Positions 53,001-59,573 of a DNA stretch of 64,000 nt are shown one piece after another. Each line of letters starts with the position of its first letter. The stretch's first letter is position 1. The notes under the pieces were generated by a model that ran no database searches, was not told the origin of the DNA, and saw only the letters and a program-made list of their open reading frames with translations. Source of the stretch: Pardosa pseudoannulata (taxonomy: Eukaryota > Arthropoda > Arachnida > Araneae > Lycosidae); NCBI GenBank assembly GCA_032207245.1, contig CM063508.1, forward strand, positions 120,191,499 to 120,255,498, in the 5' to 3' direction. The position numbers and the translations under genes are program-made.

Positions 53001-55797
53001 AGAAAATGTGCCTAATTAAAAATGTTCAACTTTTTATAGTCTGAAATATTGGTATTAAAAGATTATATATATTCTGTAATTACATAAATAGTTAAAAAAT
53101 ACTCAGTAATACCAATTAACTACAGTCGAACTTTGATAACTCAACTTCCTATAAGTCGAATAATCTGCTAACTCGAACTTTTAATCATGTAACGAATCAT
53201 TTCTATACTTTTCTTTAAAAAAACTGTCTCGATAACTCGAAGTTAACATCTTGTAGGTCGAAGTTTTTGTGACAGATTTCTCTGGTAAAAAACACAATTC
53301 TGTTCAAAACTTCAAATGCCAGTCCATTCTTGACCTTTGAGCCCCGTCAAGCCTCTTGACCTTCGAGAACCTTCATTCTTGAAGGTCACGAGCAAGCATA
53401 GGAAGTTATTCACATCTTACAACAATACCTGGAGACCACCGAAGGTACAGACAACACCCTATTTAACTGTGTCCAAAAGTTAGGTGACTATGTGAATACC
53501 AACAACCTTAAAAAATAACTGCCTTTTACAAACGAGATTTACATGGTATGTTCACTAATTAATATGTAATGAGGTCAAGTTTCTTGAGTTTTAATAAACC
53601 TTTTGAACCCATTCTTCTTTTGTTATTTACATAGGCTATTAAAAAATTGAAATGCATACAACTATAGTATTATGACACATATCAAACCATTTAAATCATG
53701 TCGACCCATCTAAAGTACCAGAAGAGAGGAATGGGAGGTAACTTCGGATAAGTCGAATATTTTTGGAGGTCCCCTGGGTCTTCGAGTTATCGAAGTTCGA
53801 CTGTAGTAACAAATTTTCTTATTATTGAAGATAAATATCTTTACACTTTATGAAAGTATTTAAGTACTTTAAACTAAAAGAAAATCTGCCTCCTAATTAA
53901 TGAATATATTATCTATGCATCAGATTCATCCTAACAAATGTATTTTGATTGTAGACATCAAAATTACTTAAAAATACAATGGTTGTTTGACAAGTTCATG
54001 ATATAACAGCAGTTAACATCTGATAATAGGATGGTGAATTAAATTTTTTCTCTCACATTTCATTTGATACACATGATGATGAATATCTATAACATTAATA
54101 GGGTTGGCACGATTTTGCCAAAGGTAGGAAAAAACTGGTAAAAACCATCCTGGCAAAAATGCATTTTTGCCACTTTTTGCCAAGTGGTAAAAATGGATAT
54201 GTTTTATTTATGGCGATGTAACTGTTTTAGCTTTTACTAATTTGAACTCTAATCTAAAAATACATGTTTTTTTTAACATAGAATATTCAATGCGTCATTG
54301 AAACAGTAATCTAAATATAAAGTTATACCTATTAAAAAAAAAAAAAGATAAAATGAAGATTGATTTTGCCAGCTTTTATGTGCAATGTTGTTTTTAATAT
54401 AATTATTAGCTTATTTCCCCTACAAACTGTAGGTTTAAATGGTTTTAGTACTTATATATATGCACATTACAATTAAAGACAACATTACTATATTAAATTG
54501 ATAAATAAAGAAGACATTTTTTATCCCATGCCTCCATCATAAAAATGTATTTACAAAAATAGAATATGGTATTTTAATTGCTAACACCAATGAAAATTAT
54601 TTTAAATTGTTTAAATTGTCAAATTAATACAATGAAATACCTAATTAATATTCTGATTTAAGTCTCAATTGTATTATGTACAAAATTATTTATTATTTTG
54701 TTATTTATTATTTATTAATTATTTTGTACATTTTTAAAATCTTTTTCTAAATTTTTCTAGATTTTGCCATTTTTGCCAGTTTTTTTCCAGTTTTTGCCAC
54801 TGTCCTGACAAAAATACCATTTTGCCAGCAAAATGACCAACCCTAAACATTGATGTTAATTTTAAAGTTGGTCAAATATATCAGCTAAACCCCAAAACTT
54901 AAATTTTAAAATACCCTAATATTATACTGAACAGATTTCTTAAAACCTTGTATATGGAAATTTCATGCACACAAACAAATAATTAAAAGGTATAAATATT
55001 AGAAATGAATATAAACATCTATCTTCTTAAAACATAAATAAAATTAAAGCACAGTAAGAATTTTATGAAGCTGATTTGTTGATAGGATTATTAATTACTT
55101 TAGAAACTGATCTATTGGTTGTAAATAAATATAAAAATTTATTAAATGAATAATCCATCCACTGGTGAAAATCAAATGTAAGGTATGAAAATTAATCATA
55201 GAATAAGAGAACTTAAAATAAGTCACCTGTGAAACTTTTAATAAAATTATTACAGCTTTTTTTATTCCCCAAAAACTTTATAAAGTTAATTTATTTTTAT
55301 GGAACTGGCATACAACAAATGGTTACAAAATGATTACAAAAAATTTAAATAAAAATAATCTAAATTTCTAAATAGTACAAACAGAACTTCTAAATAAAAT
55401 AACGCGGCTGTATATTTCGTTAACATCAAAAATGAATGAAATGATACGAAAATTTTCATATGTTTAAGTAAGTGTTTTCAAATAATAAAAAAGAAATTTA
55501 AAAATAGATGCTTCATTCACAGATTGTAAAGTCTTTTAGGAGTAATATAAGAATTTTAGATATTTGTTTACTGGATCACCTTTAGTTTTACTGTGATGAA
55601 ATATATTATTTCACGAGCTTGACATATTAAATAAAATTTATTTTCTCAGATACGGTGAAAAGAATCAAATTACCTTCACTGAAATATCCGCTTCTTTCAA
55701 TTTCTTCTAAAGACTGTTTAGTATCCCTTAATATCCGTCTCAGCTGTCTGCTATTATTCCTGAACTTTGAAATTTCGAAAGGAATATTGTTTGCCAT
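16805..55797 (-). CDS. DSTYK: DSTYK, dual serine/threonine and tyrosine protein kinase (16-exon gene)
   Basis: Complement join, 5' to 3': 55674-55797, 52155-52357, 50696-50824, 49039-49239, 46756-47129, 43886-44184, 42834-42983, 42664-42758, 40681-40743, 34593-34823, 33259-33334, 32975-33131, 25550-25712, 22945-23028, 18414-18663, 16805-17067. This gives 2862 nt and 953 residues; human DSTYK has about 929. Residues 1-650 form the long, mostly helical N-terminal region specific to DSTYK, including ITPKR...NELYESLM-type and [10 protein letters not shown] blocks. The kinase domain follows: GRGQYG at 658-663, ATP-binding K680, HRDIKLKN at 774-781, DLG (in place of DFG, as in other DSTYKs) at 794-796 and APE at 816-818. 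The family is linked to FGF/MAPK signalling and regulated cell death; substrates here are unknown. The C-terminus ends in a basic tail with SKRSKR and PRRR. The start has a strong ACCATGG context. All junctions are GT-AG and in phase. Confidence 0.95.
17068..18413. other. DSTYK intron 15
   Basis: AT-rich; holds only a worn terminal fragment of a hAT repeat (17725-17808) and a G-run near 18044-18052. Confidence 0.45.
17725..17808 (-). repeat. Terminal fragment of TGATTTAAA-type hAT
   Basis: On the minus strand AAGGTTGGTTGATTTATATC and ATCATGATTTCAATCAC resemble the left end of the hAT at 3962. Too short and worn to be sure. Confidence 0.35.
18414..18663 (-). CDS. DSTYK: DSTYK exon 15 (activation segment)
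   Basis: The acceptor is tctttag|CTGGAC and the donor is AGAAAG|gtttgt. It encodes [40 protein letters not shown] and [15 protein letters not shown] replaces DFG, as in the rest of the family. Confidence 0.95.
18810..19842. mobile_element. Nonautonomous DNA transposon with 5-bp TSD (element A)
   Basis: 1033 bp in DSTYK intron 14. The termini are CAGGGTTCCCA and TGGGAACCCTG, a perfect 11-bp inverted repeat, flanked by gataa at 18805-18809 and 19843-19847. Subterminal sequence repeats AATTAAGGA and TTTTAAGGACC. No transposase frame is seen. It shares end structure with 25830-31718. A Helitron-like 3' end lies inside near 19130-19165. Confidence 0.75.
19130..19165 (-). mobile_element. Helitron-like 3' end
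   Basis: Minus strand reads CCCAGGTAACGTCGGG (a short hairpin), then AATAATCAGCTAAT. Helitrons end in a hairpin followed by CTRR, with T next; CTAA|T fits. The body is not recognisable. Confidence 0.4.
19843..20860. other. DSTYK intron 14, unclassified stretch
   Basis: AT-rich; nothing recognised. Confidence 0.4.
20855..21010 (+). repeat. Possible Helitron 5' end
   Basis: TCTGTATAAAAATCCCTTGT, ATGTCTGTTTACTTG and AACTGGATCAACTTTGATGG resemble the repeat-rich 5' flank of arthropod Helitrons. No helicase sequence or 3' end can be tied to it. Confidence 0.3.
21290..21960 (+). mobile_element. LINE reverse transcriptase C-terminal fragment
   Basis: From 21459 the frame reads [40 protein letters not shown] and [11 protein letters not shown], then after a frame break [19 protein letters not shown] and IKRLR-ASHIFR. 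This is the C-terminal end of a non-LTR retrotransposon polyprotein (the YLGS-I...S-EI-RRI...L-T-E-W series). Several stops; dead copy. Confidence 0.75.
22326..22476. repeat. 45-bp minisatellite, about 3.4 units
   Basis: Units of 44-45 bp start at each TACTAGTA (22326, 22371, 22415, 22459) and share GCTCAAGTA and AGAAAA motifs. In DSTYK intron 14. Confidence 0.8.
22611..22770 (-). repeat. SINE family A, minus-strand copy
   Basis: Forward text begins GTTTGGGTTGGTTTGGATCA (inverse tail) and reaches GAATGGCTATGAACATCCAT and CTGGTACCAAAGG (inverse body and head). Confidence 0.75.
22945..23028 (-). CDS. DSTYK: DSTYK exon 14 (catalytic loop)
   Basis: 28 codons, phase 0. The acceptor is ttttttcag|ATTGCT and the donor is GTTCTG|gtatgt. 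It encodes [16 protein letters not shown] and HRDIKLKN; the catalytic Asp is D776. Confidence 0.94.
23187..24035 (+). repeat. SINE family B, copy 2, split by a hAT relic
   Basis: Head AGCTCAGTTGGCAAAGGCAT, body GGTTCGTGGTCACAATG and CCCTGCTTCTAAATTACAAG up to about 23452. The family tail GACTATATGGTGCTCTTATA and TAACAGGCAAGTGCTCCC resumes near 23940. The intervening half kilobase is a hAT relic. Confidence 0.75.
23453..23935 (-). pseudogene. hAT relic with transposase C-terminus, inside a SINE
   Basis: The left end CAGGGGTGGACAAACTTTT is a typical hAT terminus. On the minus strand a frame near 23690-23810 reads [20 protein letters not shown] and [11 protein letters not shown], like the C-terminus of GTF2IRD2-type hAT transposases. 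No intact right end is found. Confidence 0.65.
24545..25051 (-). mobile_element. hAT family N, copy 2
   Basis: 507 bp with inverted ends CAGACATGCCAAC and CAGATATGCCAAC. The minus strand aligns with 3436-3900 through AATAACAAAA, CACACAGTAATGCTG and AAATAAGTTGTTAAA. The coding remnant is heavily mutated. The flanks give no clear target duplication. In DSTYK intron 13. Confidence 0.68.
25550..25712 (-). CDS. DSTYK: DSTYK exon 13
   Basis: 163 nt. The acceptor is attcgtag|GAGTAT and the donor is TTACAA|gtactt, the weakest donor of the gene (A at -1). It encodes [20 protein letters not shown] and [18 protein letters not shown]. It lies 117 bases from the 5.9-kb element in intron 12. Confidence 0.93.
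26085..26230. repeat. Direct repeat inside element B, unit 1
   Basis: AACAAGTGCCTAAATATGAA, TAATATAAACAAGTAC-like and AACAGATTCAAATCAGATGC recur, diverged, in the same order and orientation at 27227-27385. Confidence 0.7.
27227..27385. repeat. Direct repeat inside element B, unit 2
   Basis: AACAAGTACCTAAGTATCAA, ACTAATATAAACAATCACTC and AACAGATTCAAATCAAAAGT mirror unit 1, about 1.14 kb downstream. Confidence 0.7.
27645..27712 (+). repeat. SINE family A head (fragment)
   Basis: GATCGAATTGGT...TCGGTATCTGAGCC and GGGTTCGAATTG resemble the tRNA-like head of family A. Cut at 27712 by the hAT insertion. Confidence 0.5.
27713..30059 (+). mobile_element. hAT transposon, nearly intact, BED-finger transposase
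   Basis: 2347 bp with the perfect 8-bp target duplication ctttagac (27705-27712 and 30060-30067). The termini are CAGCGGTTCCCAACC and, inverted, CAGCGTTTCCCAACC. It encodes one long transposase frame with a single nonsense change and a single frameshift. Its base composition is visibly richer in G and C than the surrounding intron, and decay is slight, so it arrived recently compared with the other elements here. Confidence 0.95.
27965..29778 (+). pseudogene. hAT transposase (ZBED5/FAM200-like), one stop and one frameshift
   Basis: The ATG at 27965 opens [19 protein letters not shown]-type zinc finger has C64, C67, H84 and H89. The first catalytic Asp lies in [11 protein letters not shown] (about residues 207-217), followed by CTDGAAAM and THCFLHRE blocks typical of the ZBED5/FAM200/SCAND3-like hAT group. 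A TAG at 29063-29065 follows VRWL, and the frame shifts once near 29220-29240 after HHLNELK. Reading continues through [28 protein letters not shown] and the C-terminal dimerisation segment ([19 protein letters not shown]) to the stop at 29776-29778. Two lesions only; it would not make active protein as it stands. Confidence 0.92.
30084..30241 (-). repeat. SINE family A, minus-strand copy in element B
   Basis: Forward text holds GATTCGAACCCGC (inverse B box), ACGGCTACGAACAAAG and the inverse tail TTTAGTTTGGTCTGAGAGC. Longer middle than other copies. Confidence 0.7.
31891..32381. mobile_element. piggyBac-type MITE, second family
   Basis: 491 bp. The ends are CCCTCTGACTGCTCAT and, inverted, CCCTCTGACTGCTCAA. 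Flanked by TTAA at 31887-31890 and TTGA at 32382-32385 (one change). It contains a CAA trinucleotide run at 32309-32330. In DSTYK intron 12. Confidence 0.75.
32975..33131 (-). CDS. DSTYK: DSTYK exon 12 (kinase G-loop and ATP lysine)
   Basis: The acceptor is tatgtag|GTATGC and the donor is CACTAG|gtaaaa. It encodes [20 protein letters not shown], then [20 protein letters not shown]. The Gly-rich loop is at residues 658-663 and the ATP-contacting Lys is K680. Confidence 0.95.
33259..33334 (-). CDS. DSTYK: DSTYK exon 11
   Basis: 76 nt. The acceptor is attttag|GTTCGG and the donor is TATATG|gtatta. It encodes [20 protein letters not shown] and DIILY, the linker entering the kinase domain. Confidence 0.93.
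33780..34430 (+). pseudogene. mariner transposase relic
   Basis: A broken frame keeps mariner landmarks in order: [17 protein letters not shown] near 33908-33960 (family TGDE-W-YDNP, first catalytic Asp), then [12 protein letters not shown] near 34163-34200 (family QHDNARPHVA, second catalytic Asp), and [18 protein letters not shown] near 34250-34310 (family YSPDLAP-DYHLF). Many stops. Terminal repeats were not identified. In DSTYK intron 10. Confidence 0.8.
34593..34823 (-). CDS. DSTYK: DSTYK exon 10
   Basis: 77 codons, phase 0 at both ends. The acceptor is caaattag|TTAGTA and the donor is TTAAAG|gtaagt. It encodes [20 protein letters not shown] and [20 protein letters not shown], then [19 protein letters not shown], all highly conserved in DSTYK. 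Confidence 0.95.
34972..35222. repeat. Two facing tRNA-like SINE heads
   Basis: Plus strand: ACCATGGCATAATGGTGTC with B-box-like TGTTTGATTCCCAAG. Minus strand from 35210: AGTGGCATTAGGGTAGTGC with B-box-like TGTTTGATCCTCAGG. They look like a third tRNA-derived repeat present as an inverted pair. In DSTYK intron 9. Confidence 0.5.
35223..40680. other. DSTYK intron 9, largely featureless
   Basis: AT-rich. A short tandem duplication with AGCTGTTACTAAAAAG is at about 38768-38811, and a promoter-like patch with an open minus frame lies at 39888-40275. A weak relic of element-A-type ends (CAGGTTTTTGAAAGTG, AATTAAGAAGTTTTTAAGG) is at 36495-36535. Confidence 0.4.
40205..40275. promoter_or_regulatory. 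Promoter-like patch in DSTYK intron 9
   Basis: Two GATGTCAC motifs (CRE-like) flank an AACCAATCA CCAAT box, followed by CACATG (E box). On the minus strand an open frame runs from here to 39888, where a good donor (CCAAAG|gtatgt) lies at about 39926. Could be an internal start or a repeat remnant. Confidence 0.3.
40681..40743 (-). CDS. DSTYK: DSTYK exon 9 (63-nt exon)
   Basis: Exactly 21 codons between introns of 1.9 and 5.9 kb. The acceptor is gcaaacag|GTAGAA and the donor is AAACAG|gtatga. It encodes [20 protein letters not shown] plus Q, filling the gap between NAAYQ of exon 8 and LVQTLPW of exon 10. Vertebrate DSTYK has VEVTFHSGSS at the same place. Confidence 0.93.
41890..42051 (-). repeat. 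SINE family A, well-preserved minus copy
   Basis: Inverse tail GTTTGGTTTGGAGTGCTATG, body CCGAACGGCTATGAACATCC, B box GGATTCGAACCC (inverse) and head CCTAACCAATCAGCC. In DSTYK intron 8. Confidence 0.88.
42305..42398. mobile_element. Short hAT-type MITE
   Basis: Ends CAGAGGTTTTCAAACTTT and, inverted, CTGAAGCTCTCAAACTGAG enclose CATGGCACACC and its near inverse. About 94 bp. Target duplication not clear. Confidence 0.45.
42664..42758 (-). CDS. DSTYK: DSTYK exon 8
   Basis: 95 nt, separated from exon 7 by an intron of only 75 bases. The acceptor is attatag|GTACAC. It encodes [20 protein letters not shown] and [10 protein letters not shown]. No long open frame covers it; it was found by homology and phase. 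Confidence 0.92.
42834..42983 (-). CDS. DSTYK: DSTYK exon 7
   Basis: 150 nt. The acceptor is tctgtag|GTGTCC and the donor is TTGTTG|gtaagt. It encodes [20 protein letters not shown] and the hallmark [16 protein letters not shown]. Confidence 0.95.
43267..43605. repeat. Possible hAT-type MITE
   Basis: CAGAGATTGGTAAACCTTTG with GTAGCTTGGGG at the left and an inverted GTAGTTGCCAAATTTATAAA at the right, with TAGCTCACAGCAGG internally. Weak, in DSTYK intron 6. Confidence 0.35.
43886..44184 (-). CDS. DSTYK: DSTYK exon 6
   Basis: The acceptor is tgtttcag|CATTTT and the donor is TTCAAG|gtaaat. It encodes [20 protein letters not shown] and [16 protein letters not shown], very close to vertebrate DSTYK. 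A 3 x 252-bp tandem array begins only a few bases upstream of its acceptor. Confidence 0.95.
44192..44941. repeat. Tandem array, 3 units of about 252 bp
   Basis: Units begin at about 44192, 44445 and 44696, each with TTTAGAATATTTTAGATT-like text, then CAACAGGTCAGATAAATT and end ACCTTTTAAGAAGAAATATT. They are highly alike, so expansion is recent. The array starts within 10 bases of the exon 6 acceptor and includes its upstream tract. Confidence 0.9.
45272..45984. mobile_element. Nonautonomous hAT-like element
   Basis: Left CAGGGTTGTAATTTTGACC and inverted right GAGGGTTTAAACCAGTGG, with the inner shared block GTGGTTTTAACCGTCC present in both arms (about 45305-45320 and its inverse at 45957-45972). 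The target duplication is unclear. In DSTYK intron 5. Confidence 0.65.
46082..46164. mobile_element. 83-bp TTAA-flanked MITE
   Basis: Perfect 14-bp inverted ends CACATTTGCTGCCA with TTAA on both sides (46078-46081, 46165-46168). Minimal piggyBac-type element in DSTYK intron 5. Confidence 0.75.
46756..47129 (-). CDS. DSTYK: DSTYK exon 5
   Basis: The longest exon, 374 nt. The acceptor is attttag|GAAGTC and the donor is TCTAG|gtaagt. It encodes [15 protein letters not shown] and a divergent Ser/Arg-rich linker ([26 protein letters not shown]), then the [12 protein letters not shown] block that corresponds to the vertebrate YRQLIDLGYL. Confidence 0.92.
47555..47572. repeat. (ATTT)n microsatellite
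   Basis: Short tetranucleotide run in DSTYK intron 4. Confidence 0.6.
48328..48668 (-). mobile_element. Short Helitron copy with helicase C-terminus
   Basis: On the minus strand it starts TCTCTATATATATGACAC after A and ends with hairpin text and CAGCTAG followed by T, fitting the Helitron rules (5' TC, 3' CTRR, A|T insertion). Inside, a frame reads [20 protein letters not shown] and [14 protein letters not shown] then stop: the C-terminal motif of the Pif1-type helicase of Helitrons. Rep and most of the helicase are absent. In DSTYK intron 4. Confidence 0.75.
48690..48862 (-). repeat. Second Helitron 5' end, adjacent
   Basis: TAATTTTGTGTACGTGTACC, GGTTATTTGGTTATCTGGAT and CTTGAGTTATAAGGAAACAG repeat the 5' portion of the neighbouring Helitron in the same orientation. 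Confidence 0.65.
49039..49239 (-). CDS. DSTYK: DSTYK exon 4
   Basis: Exactly 67 codons (residues 153-219). The acceptor is ttccag|GGAAAA and the donor is CAAAAG|gtaaat. It encodes [18 protein letters not shown] and [10 protein letters not shown], which align with the vertebrate DVVVAP and FLPVITYAL motifs. Confidence 0.92.
49596..49775 (-). pseudogene. Unidentified 59-codon reading frame, possible retrocopy or exon remnant
   Basis: The frame reads [40 protein letters not shown] and ends [12 protein letters not shown] and TAA, with AATAAA overlapping the stop. Composition is less AT-biased than the intron around it and the residues look like a real protein (amphipathic, few rare runs), but I do not recognise the family. 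It has no ATG start and a TAA just before it. It lies in DSTYK intron 3 on the same strand. It could be a transposon fragment, a processed pseudogene end or a chance frame. Confidence 0.35.
50696..50824 (-). CDS. DSTYK: DSTYK exon 3
   Basis: Exactly 43 codons, phase 0 at both ends (residues 110-152). It encodes [20 protein letters not shown] and LEDLELK, close to the vertebrate YGTQT-VSLALP block. Confidence 0.93.
50825..52154. other. DSTYK intron 2
   Basis: AT-rich, no gene or classified repeat recognised. Confidence 0.45.
52155..52357 (-). CDS. DSTYK: DSTYK exon 2
   Basis: The acceptor is tcttag|CAGAGC and the donor is AGAATG|gtaatg. It encodes residues 42-109, including [20 protein letters not shown], equivalent to the ILILGQDC block of vertebrate DSTYK. 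It ends in phase 0. Confidence 0.92.
52429..52448. repeat. (CATA)n microsatellite
   Basis: Four to five tetranucleotide units at the start of DSTYK intron 1's 3' end. Confidence 0.7.
53123..53803 (+). mobile_element. Tigger/pogo-type element relic, copy 2
   Basis: 681 bp with TA on both sides (53121-53122, 53804-53805). The ends are CAGTCGAACTTTGATAACTC and, inverted, CAGTCGAACTTCGATAACTC. A plus-strand fragment near 53420-53517 reads [20 protein letters not shown] and YVNTNNLKK then stop, like a Tigger transposase C-terminus. In DSTYK intron 1. Confidence 0.85.
54099..54845. mobile_element. hAT-type nonautonomous element (GGTTGGC/TTTTGCC type)
   Basis: 747 bp. The ends are TAGGGTTGGCACGATTTTGCC and, inverted, TAGGGTTGGTCATTTTGC. 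The 8-bp flanks aacattaa and aacattga match at 7 of 8. The subterminal regions repeat TTTTTGCCA. In DSTYK intron 1. Confidence 0.82.
55674..55797 (-). CDS. DSTYK: DSTYK exon 1 (start codon)
   Basis: Begins ACCATGG and encodes [12 protein letters not shown] and then [18 protein letters not shown], matching the family's N-terminal helix rich in R, L and E. The donor is GAAG|gtaatt, leaving one base for the next codon. Confidence 0.9.
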
Positions 55798-56060
55798 GGT
55801 TTGTGAAGAATAATATTAATAAAATCACGTTACAAATTTTCAAAAATGGTATCCAAAATGAGATGACATGGGAAAACAAGCTTAAAGATTAGTATTTTTA
55901 CTTTCCTATACCTGATCGTACGTATCATCACAACCACTATCACGAGCACACAATAAACAAGTAGAGGAATAAATTATCAGCTGAGTTTTTTTTTTCCTTT
56001 TAACTTTCAATGACGGTTAAAGTTACACTTTCTCCGACTGGTCAGATAGCAGCAGTTTAT
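55798..56060 (-). promoter_or_regulatory. Probable DSTYK 5' UTR and core promoter region
   Basis: Immediately upstream of the DSTYK ATG. Read on the minus strand it has pyrimidine- and CAG-containing stretches (around 56030-56060) but no clear TATA box. A transcription start near 56040 is a guess from position only. Confidence 0.3.
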
Positions 56061-57267
56061 TTGAATAATAATAAAAAAAAAGAAGACAATAAAAAGATAT
56101 TAATTTAATATATGTACGTTTTATTAAATGAGAATATACATTTAGTAGAAGTAAAAAAGAAAAATAAATTTAGGCTGCGCTGACCAAGTATTCATTCTAA
56201 AGATTTCAAATTTCCCCATTTGCTTTAGAAAATTATGCTATTTGATCACAGATCTCGTATTAACTTTACCAGACATTTATTAACTAAAAGTAGCGTGATA
56301 AGAAAGAAATTTTGCTTTAGATAACTTAAAAAATTCATAATAATAAAAGATCTTGAAAGCTTTTTCAAAGTAGAAGCATTTTACGGATAATTTGTCAGGT
56401 AGAAAAGAAAACCTATGGTATATACAGAGTCAACTCCTTAACCTCCCCCCTTTTCTTCCATATATTAATCGTGTACTATATTCTAGTTCCTGTAAATACT
56501 CATAACAACCCTTTCAGGTGTCAAGACTTTCCTACAAAATTTTTGGAAATGCTAAACGATCTCCTATTAAACTCTTTGATCAAAGATATCGAGTGGCAGT
56601 CTATTTGCAGAAGGTGGAAAATTAAAAACAACCTATTATTTGTTTTAACTTGCTGTCGTACATTCCAGGGTTATTTATGTTAATTTTTACATTACATTTA
56701 TTAAAGTTTCAGTGAGCCTAAATTATTTCCATTATTTAATGTCGAGTACTTCTCCAATTCATTGGAGAGATCGATTGTTGAAAACTCAATTTACTAGTTT
56801 AATACAAATTGAAAGAGTTTAATTGCAGTATTATCTTTATTTTCCTGTCTCTGAAAAACGGGTCTCTACATAATTATAAATTAGGATATGAAACGATTCG
56901 TGACCTCAACTAATTATAGGATTTGAGTATGAGATTCCATAATGATGAGAAGATAGTTTTACTGATTTCTTAATATCTGTAGATGGTTGATGGCATAATT
57001 TGTTTGAACATCTTTAATATTAAGTTTATTTTAAAATTTTACAGCTGTTTTTTTTTTAAGAACACGGTAAAAAAAAATACGAAAATTTTAGTGTCAATGA
57101 ACATAAAAGACTTTCATTTGGATAAACAGAGGAAACGTCACTTTTTTTACAAGACCTTTTCCGTTCTTTTTTGCTTTTGCGATAGCAACCAATATTCTGT
57201 TCTTTGTTTCTAGTAAAGCTACATTCTGTACGAGATGATATTTGTCTTGTTCAGTGAAATTTCTTGT
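56061..57267. other. Upstream flank of DSTYK
   Basis: No gene or classified repeat recognised; small open frames at 56471-56683 and 56983-57213 have no support. Confidence 0.4.
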
Positions 57268-57865
57268 TATTTAAAACTGACGGAGTTCACGATCCCGGGG
57301 TACCCGAGTGATCTTTTCCTAGCGTTCTTCCTAATAGTCACGAGCTTACCTTTGTAGTGTTTGCTCCTTACCGGGTCGGATCACAGCGGATTGTGACAGG
57401 CCTGTTGTAGGTCAGCGGTGGCTTGGTAGCCATTATGGAGTCACTGTCGCTGCACGGTCATCATTAGTTGCTGCTGTATGTCTTCGGATGGGTCAGCCTG
57501 ACACACACTTTAAAACTGAGGGGGACAGCGTTTCTCGCGTCCGCGGCCACGAGCTTCAAGCCGTACGTGTCCTCTGGGTAGTGCTAAATAAGAGACAACC
57601 TCAGGGGTATACTTCCCATAGGTATATACGGGTGTCACGATCTCGGGTTTCACCTGAATGATCTTTTTCTAGGGTCTTCTCTGATAGACCAGAACTTGGC
57701 TTTGTAGAGCCTGTTCCTTACCGGAGTTGACCATATTAATTCTCGAGCCATGACGGACCTCGTGTAGGTCAACTGCAGCTTTATATAGTCGTGGTTGCTG
57801 TCGTGGCGACTGGTTTTCAGTAATACCTGCTGTATGGGCGAAAAGCCTGGTTCAGTTTAGGAATT
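57268..57865. repeat. GC-rich tandem repeat, two units
   Basis: TTTAAAACTGA marks the start of each unit (57269, 57508) and the end (57866). Both units share CACGATC-CGGG, GAATGATCTTTTTCTAG-like text, CTCCTTACCGG, GTAGGTCA and GCTGCTGTATG-like text in order. The second unit has about 120 extra bases. Much richer in CG dinucleotides than its surroundings. Origin unknown. Confidence 0.7.
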
Positions 57866-57877
57866 ACCTTTATTTAA

Positions 57878-59267
57878 AACTGAATACATCTCCAAGCAGA
57901 ATAAACGAATGGCTAGGACAATGACATAGAAAACCAAAGTTTGAGGGCTCACGTTTTACTAAAGGCATGGATATTTTCAGGAGTTTGAAATCGAGTTTAA
58001 GGAATAGATTCGGATGCAATGAGTTCCAGAAAAGTGTTTGACTGTAGCACTTGTAACAATTACTTGTAGTGAATATTTAAACTCCGTATATAACATTTTG
58101 AAAATTCTAGATGGCACTCTCTTTTTGTTGTTAACTGTAGAAACCTTAGTGTATTTTCATTGACATCTATCAATTAATGCAAGACAATTTGATTCACCTT
58201 TCCTAAAATTTTGTGAAGAATACCAATAATAAGCATCTTCCAACATTCTGAAGTTTCAGTCAAAAGCATAATTCGATTAATTAGTTCATAATTGATTAAA
58301 ATTGATTAGTTTTATAATACAAGTGGAATTTTTCAGACTTTTAAAATATCACTATAAATTTAACTGCAGATTTGAAGATTTTGATTGTTTTCTACTGCTT
58401 CTTTAGTTGATCCCTAACGACTTGGTACCTTTGAGTTCATTTATCTGAAGAAATTTGTACTGATTTTGTTTGTAATGTCCTATATTCTAGGTTAACATAA
58501 GTACAAAACTTGATATGGGGCATTTTTTAAAGTGCCAACTGATTTTTGGTGGATATCCGTATTTGTATAATAAAGAGATGGATAAAATGCTATTGTAGCG
58601 TATAGAGTTTCTTTTCAGAAAAAGCCGAAAGAGAATGAGAAAAAAAAGGCAGCGTGAGAGAGGGAGATATATACAAATATGAGACGGAGAGAGAGAATGA
58701 GATATTCAATAAACTTAATTTAACCACATTACATAACTGTATTTTTTGAAAATAATATGAACAGGCAGACTTCTAAATGGGACATGCAAACATAGTGGTT
58801 CACATTGTACCTATTATAATGTCTTAGATTGTATCTATTAATCTATTTAAAGTAAATGCAGTGGAAAATACTATTGTTTTAACACTTTTAATACTGAGTG
58901 GTTAATAATAAATATATCTTGAAAATTCTTGGAGTACTATTAAATTGGTCTAGCCACTGAACTAATATAATGTTTTTCCTATGCTTTTCGTTTTGTTTTG
59001 TGCTTTGGTACACACAGAAGTAGAACTAGATAGGTATTAAATCGAAAAGGTTTCCCTGAGTTAGAACTATGCTTAGCCTTAATAAAATTGTTTTTTCTAA
59101 AATTGATTATGTTAGTTTGTTTCTCTAATTTCCGAAACACACCACAGCAAACCTAACCCTTACAATATTGTGTGGGTTAAGTCCATCCATCCATCAACAT
59201 TTTGACTTAAAATTCAAATTACGCAATCTTTATTTCATAATCGGTTTAACTAAATTGGTTGGTTGGT
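57878..59267. other. Unclassified stretch
   Basis: AT-rich, with a purine-rich GAGA-type run at about 58618-58702. No gene recognised. Confidence 0.4.
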
Positions 59268-59573
59268 CTAAATTGGTCCATCAAGAAGTCACATGACTTC
59301 TCTCATAGAAAGATGATTATCATTGTTTCGAGAGGTTGGATCTCGAGAGCATTCCTCTTATATTAGAAGCAGGGATCAAGTAGAAAACTGCCAGTGTTGG
59401 CCTTTCACCTTCAGGGATATTGTTTAAACGTGGAAGACTTTTCAACCATGAATCTGTTTTATGTCTTTCAGCCACTGTTAGTGAACATGGCTATCATTGG
59501 CTGATTCAAGCTTCGAACTCCCAATTCTTCATTTATGAGTTTGAGGCCTTTGCGAACTGAGCTACCATGGCTA
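59268..59573 (-). repeat. SINE family B, minus-strand copy
   Basis: Forward text ends GCGAACTGAGCTACCATGG (inverse tRNA-like head) and contains AGAAGCAGGGATCAAG and GAACATGGCTATCATTGGCT from the body. Confidence 0.78.

Noticed and set aside
58618..58702. Purine-rich GAGA tract as a GAGA-factor promoter element
   Set aside because: Simple low-complexity run with no gene start nearby.
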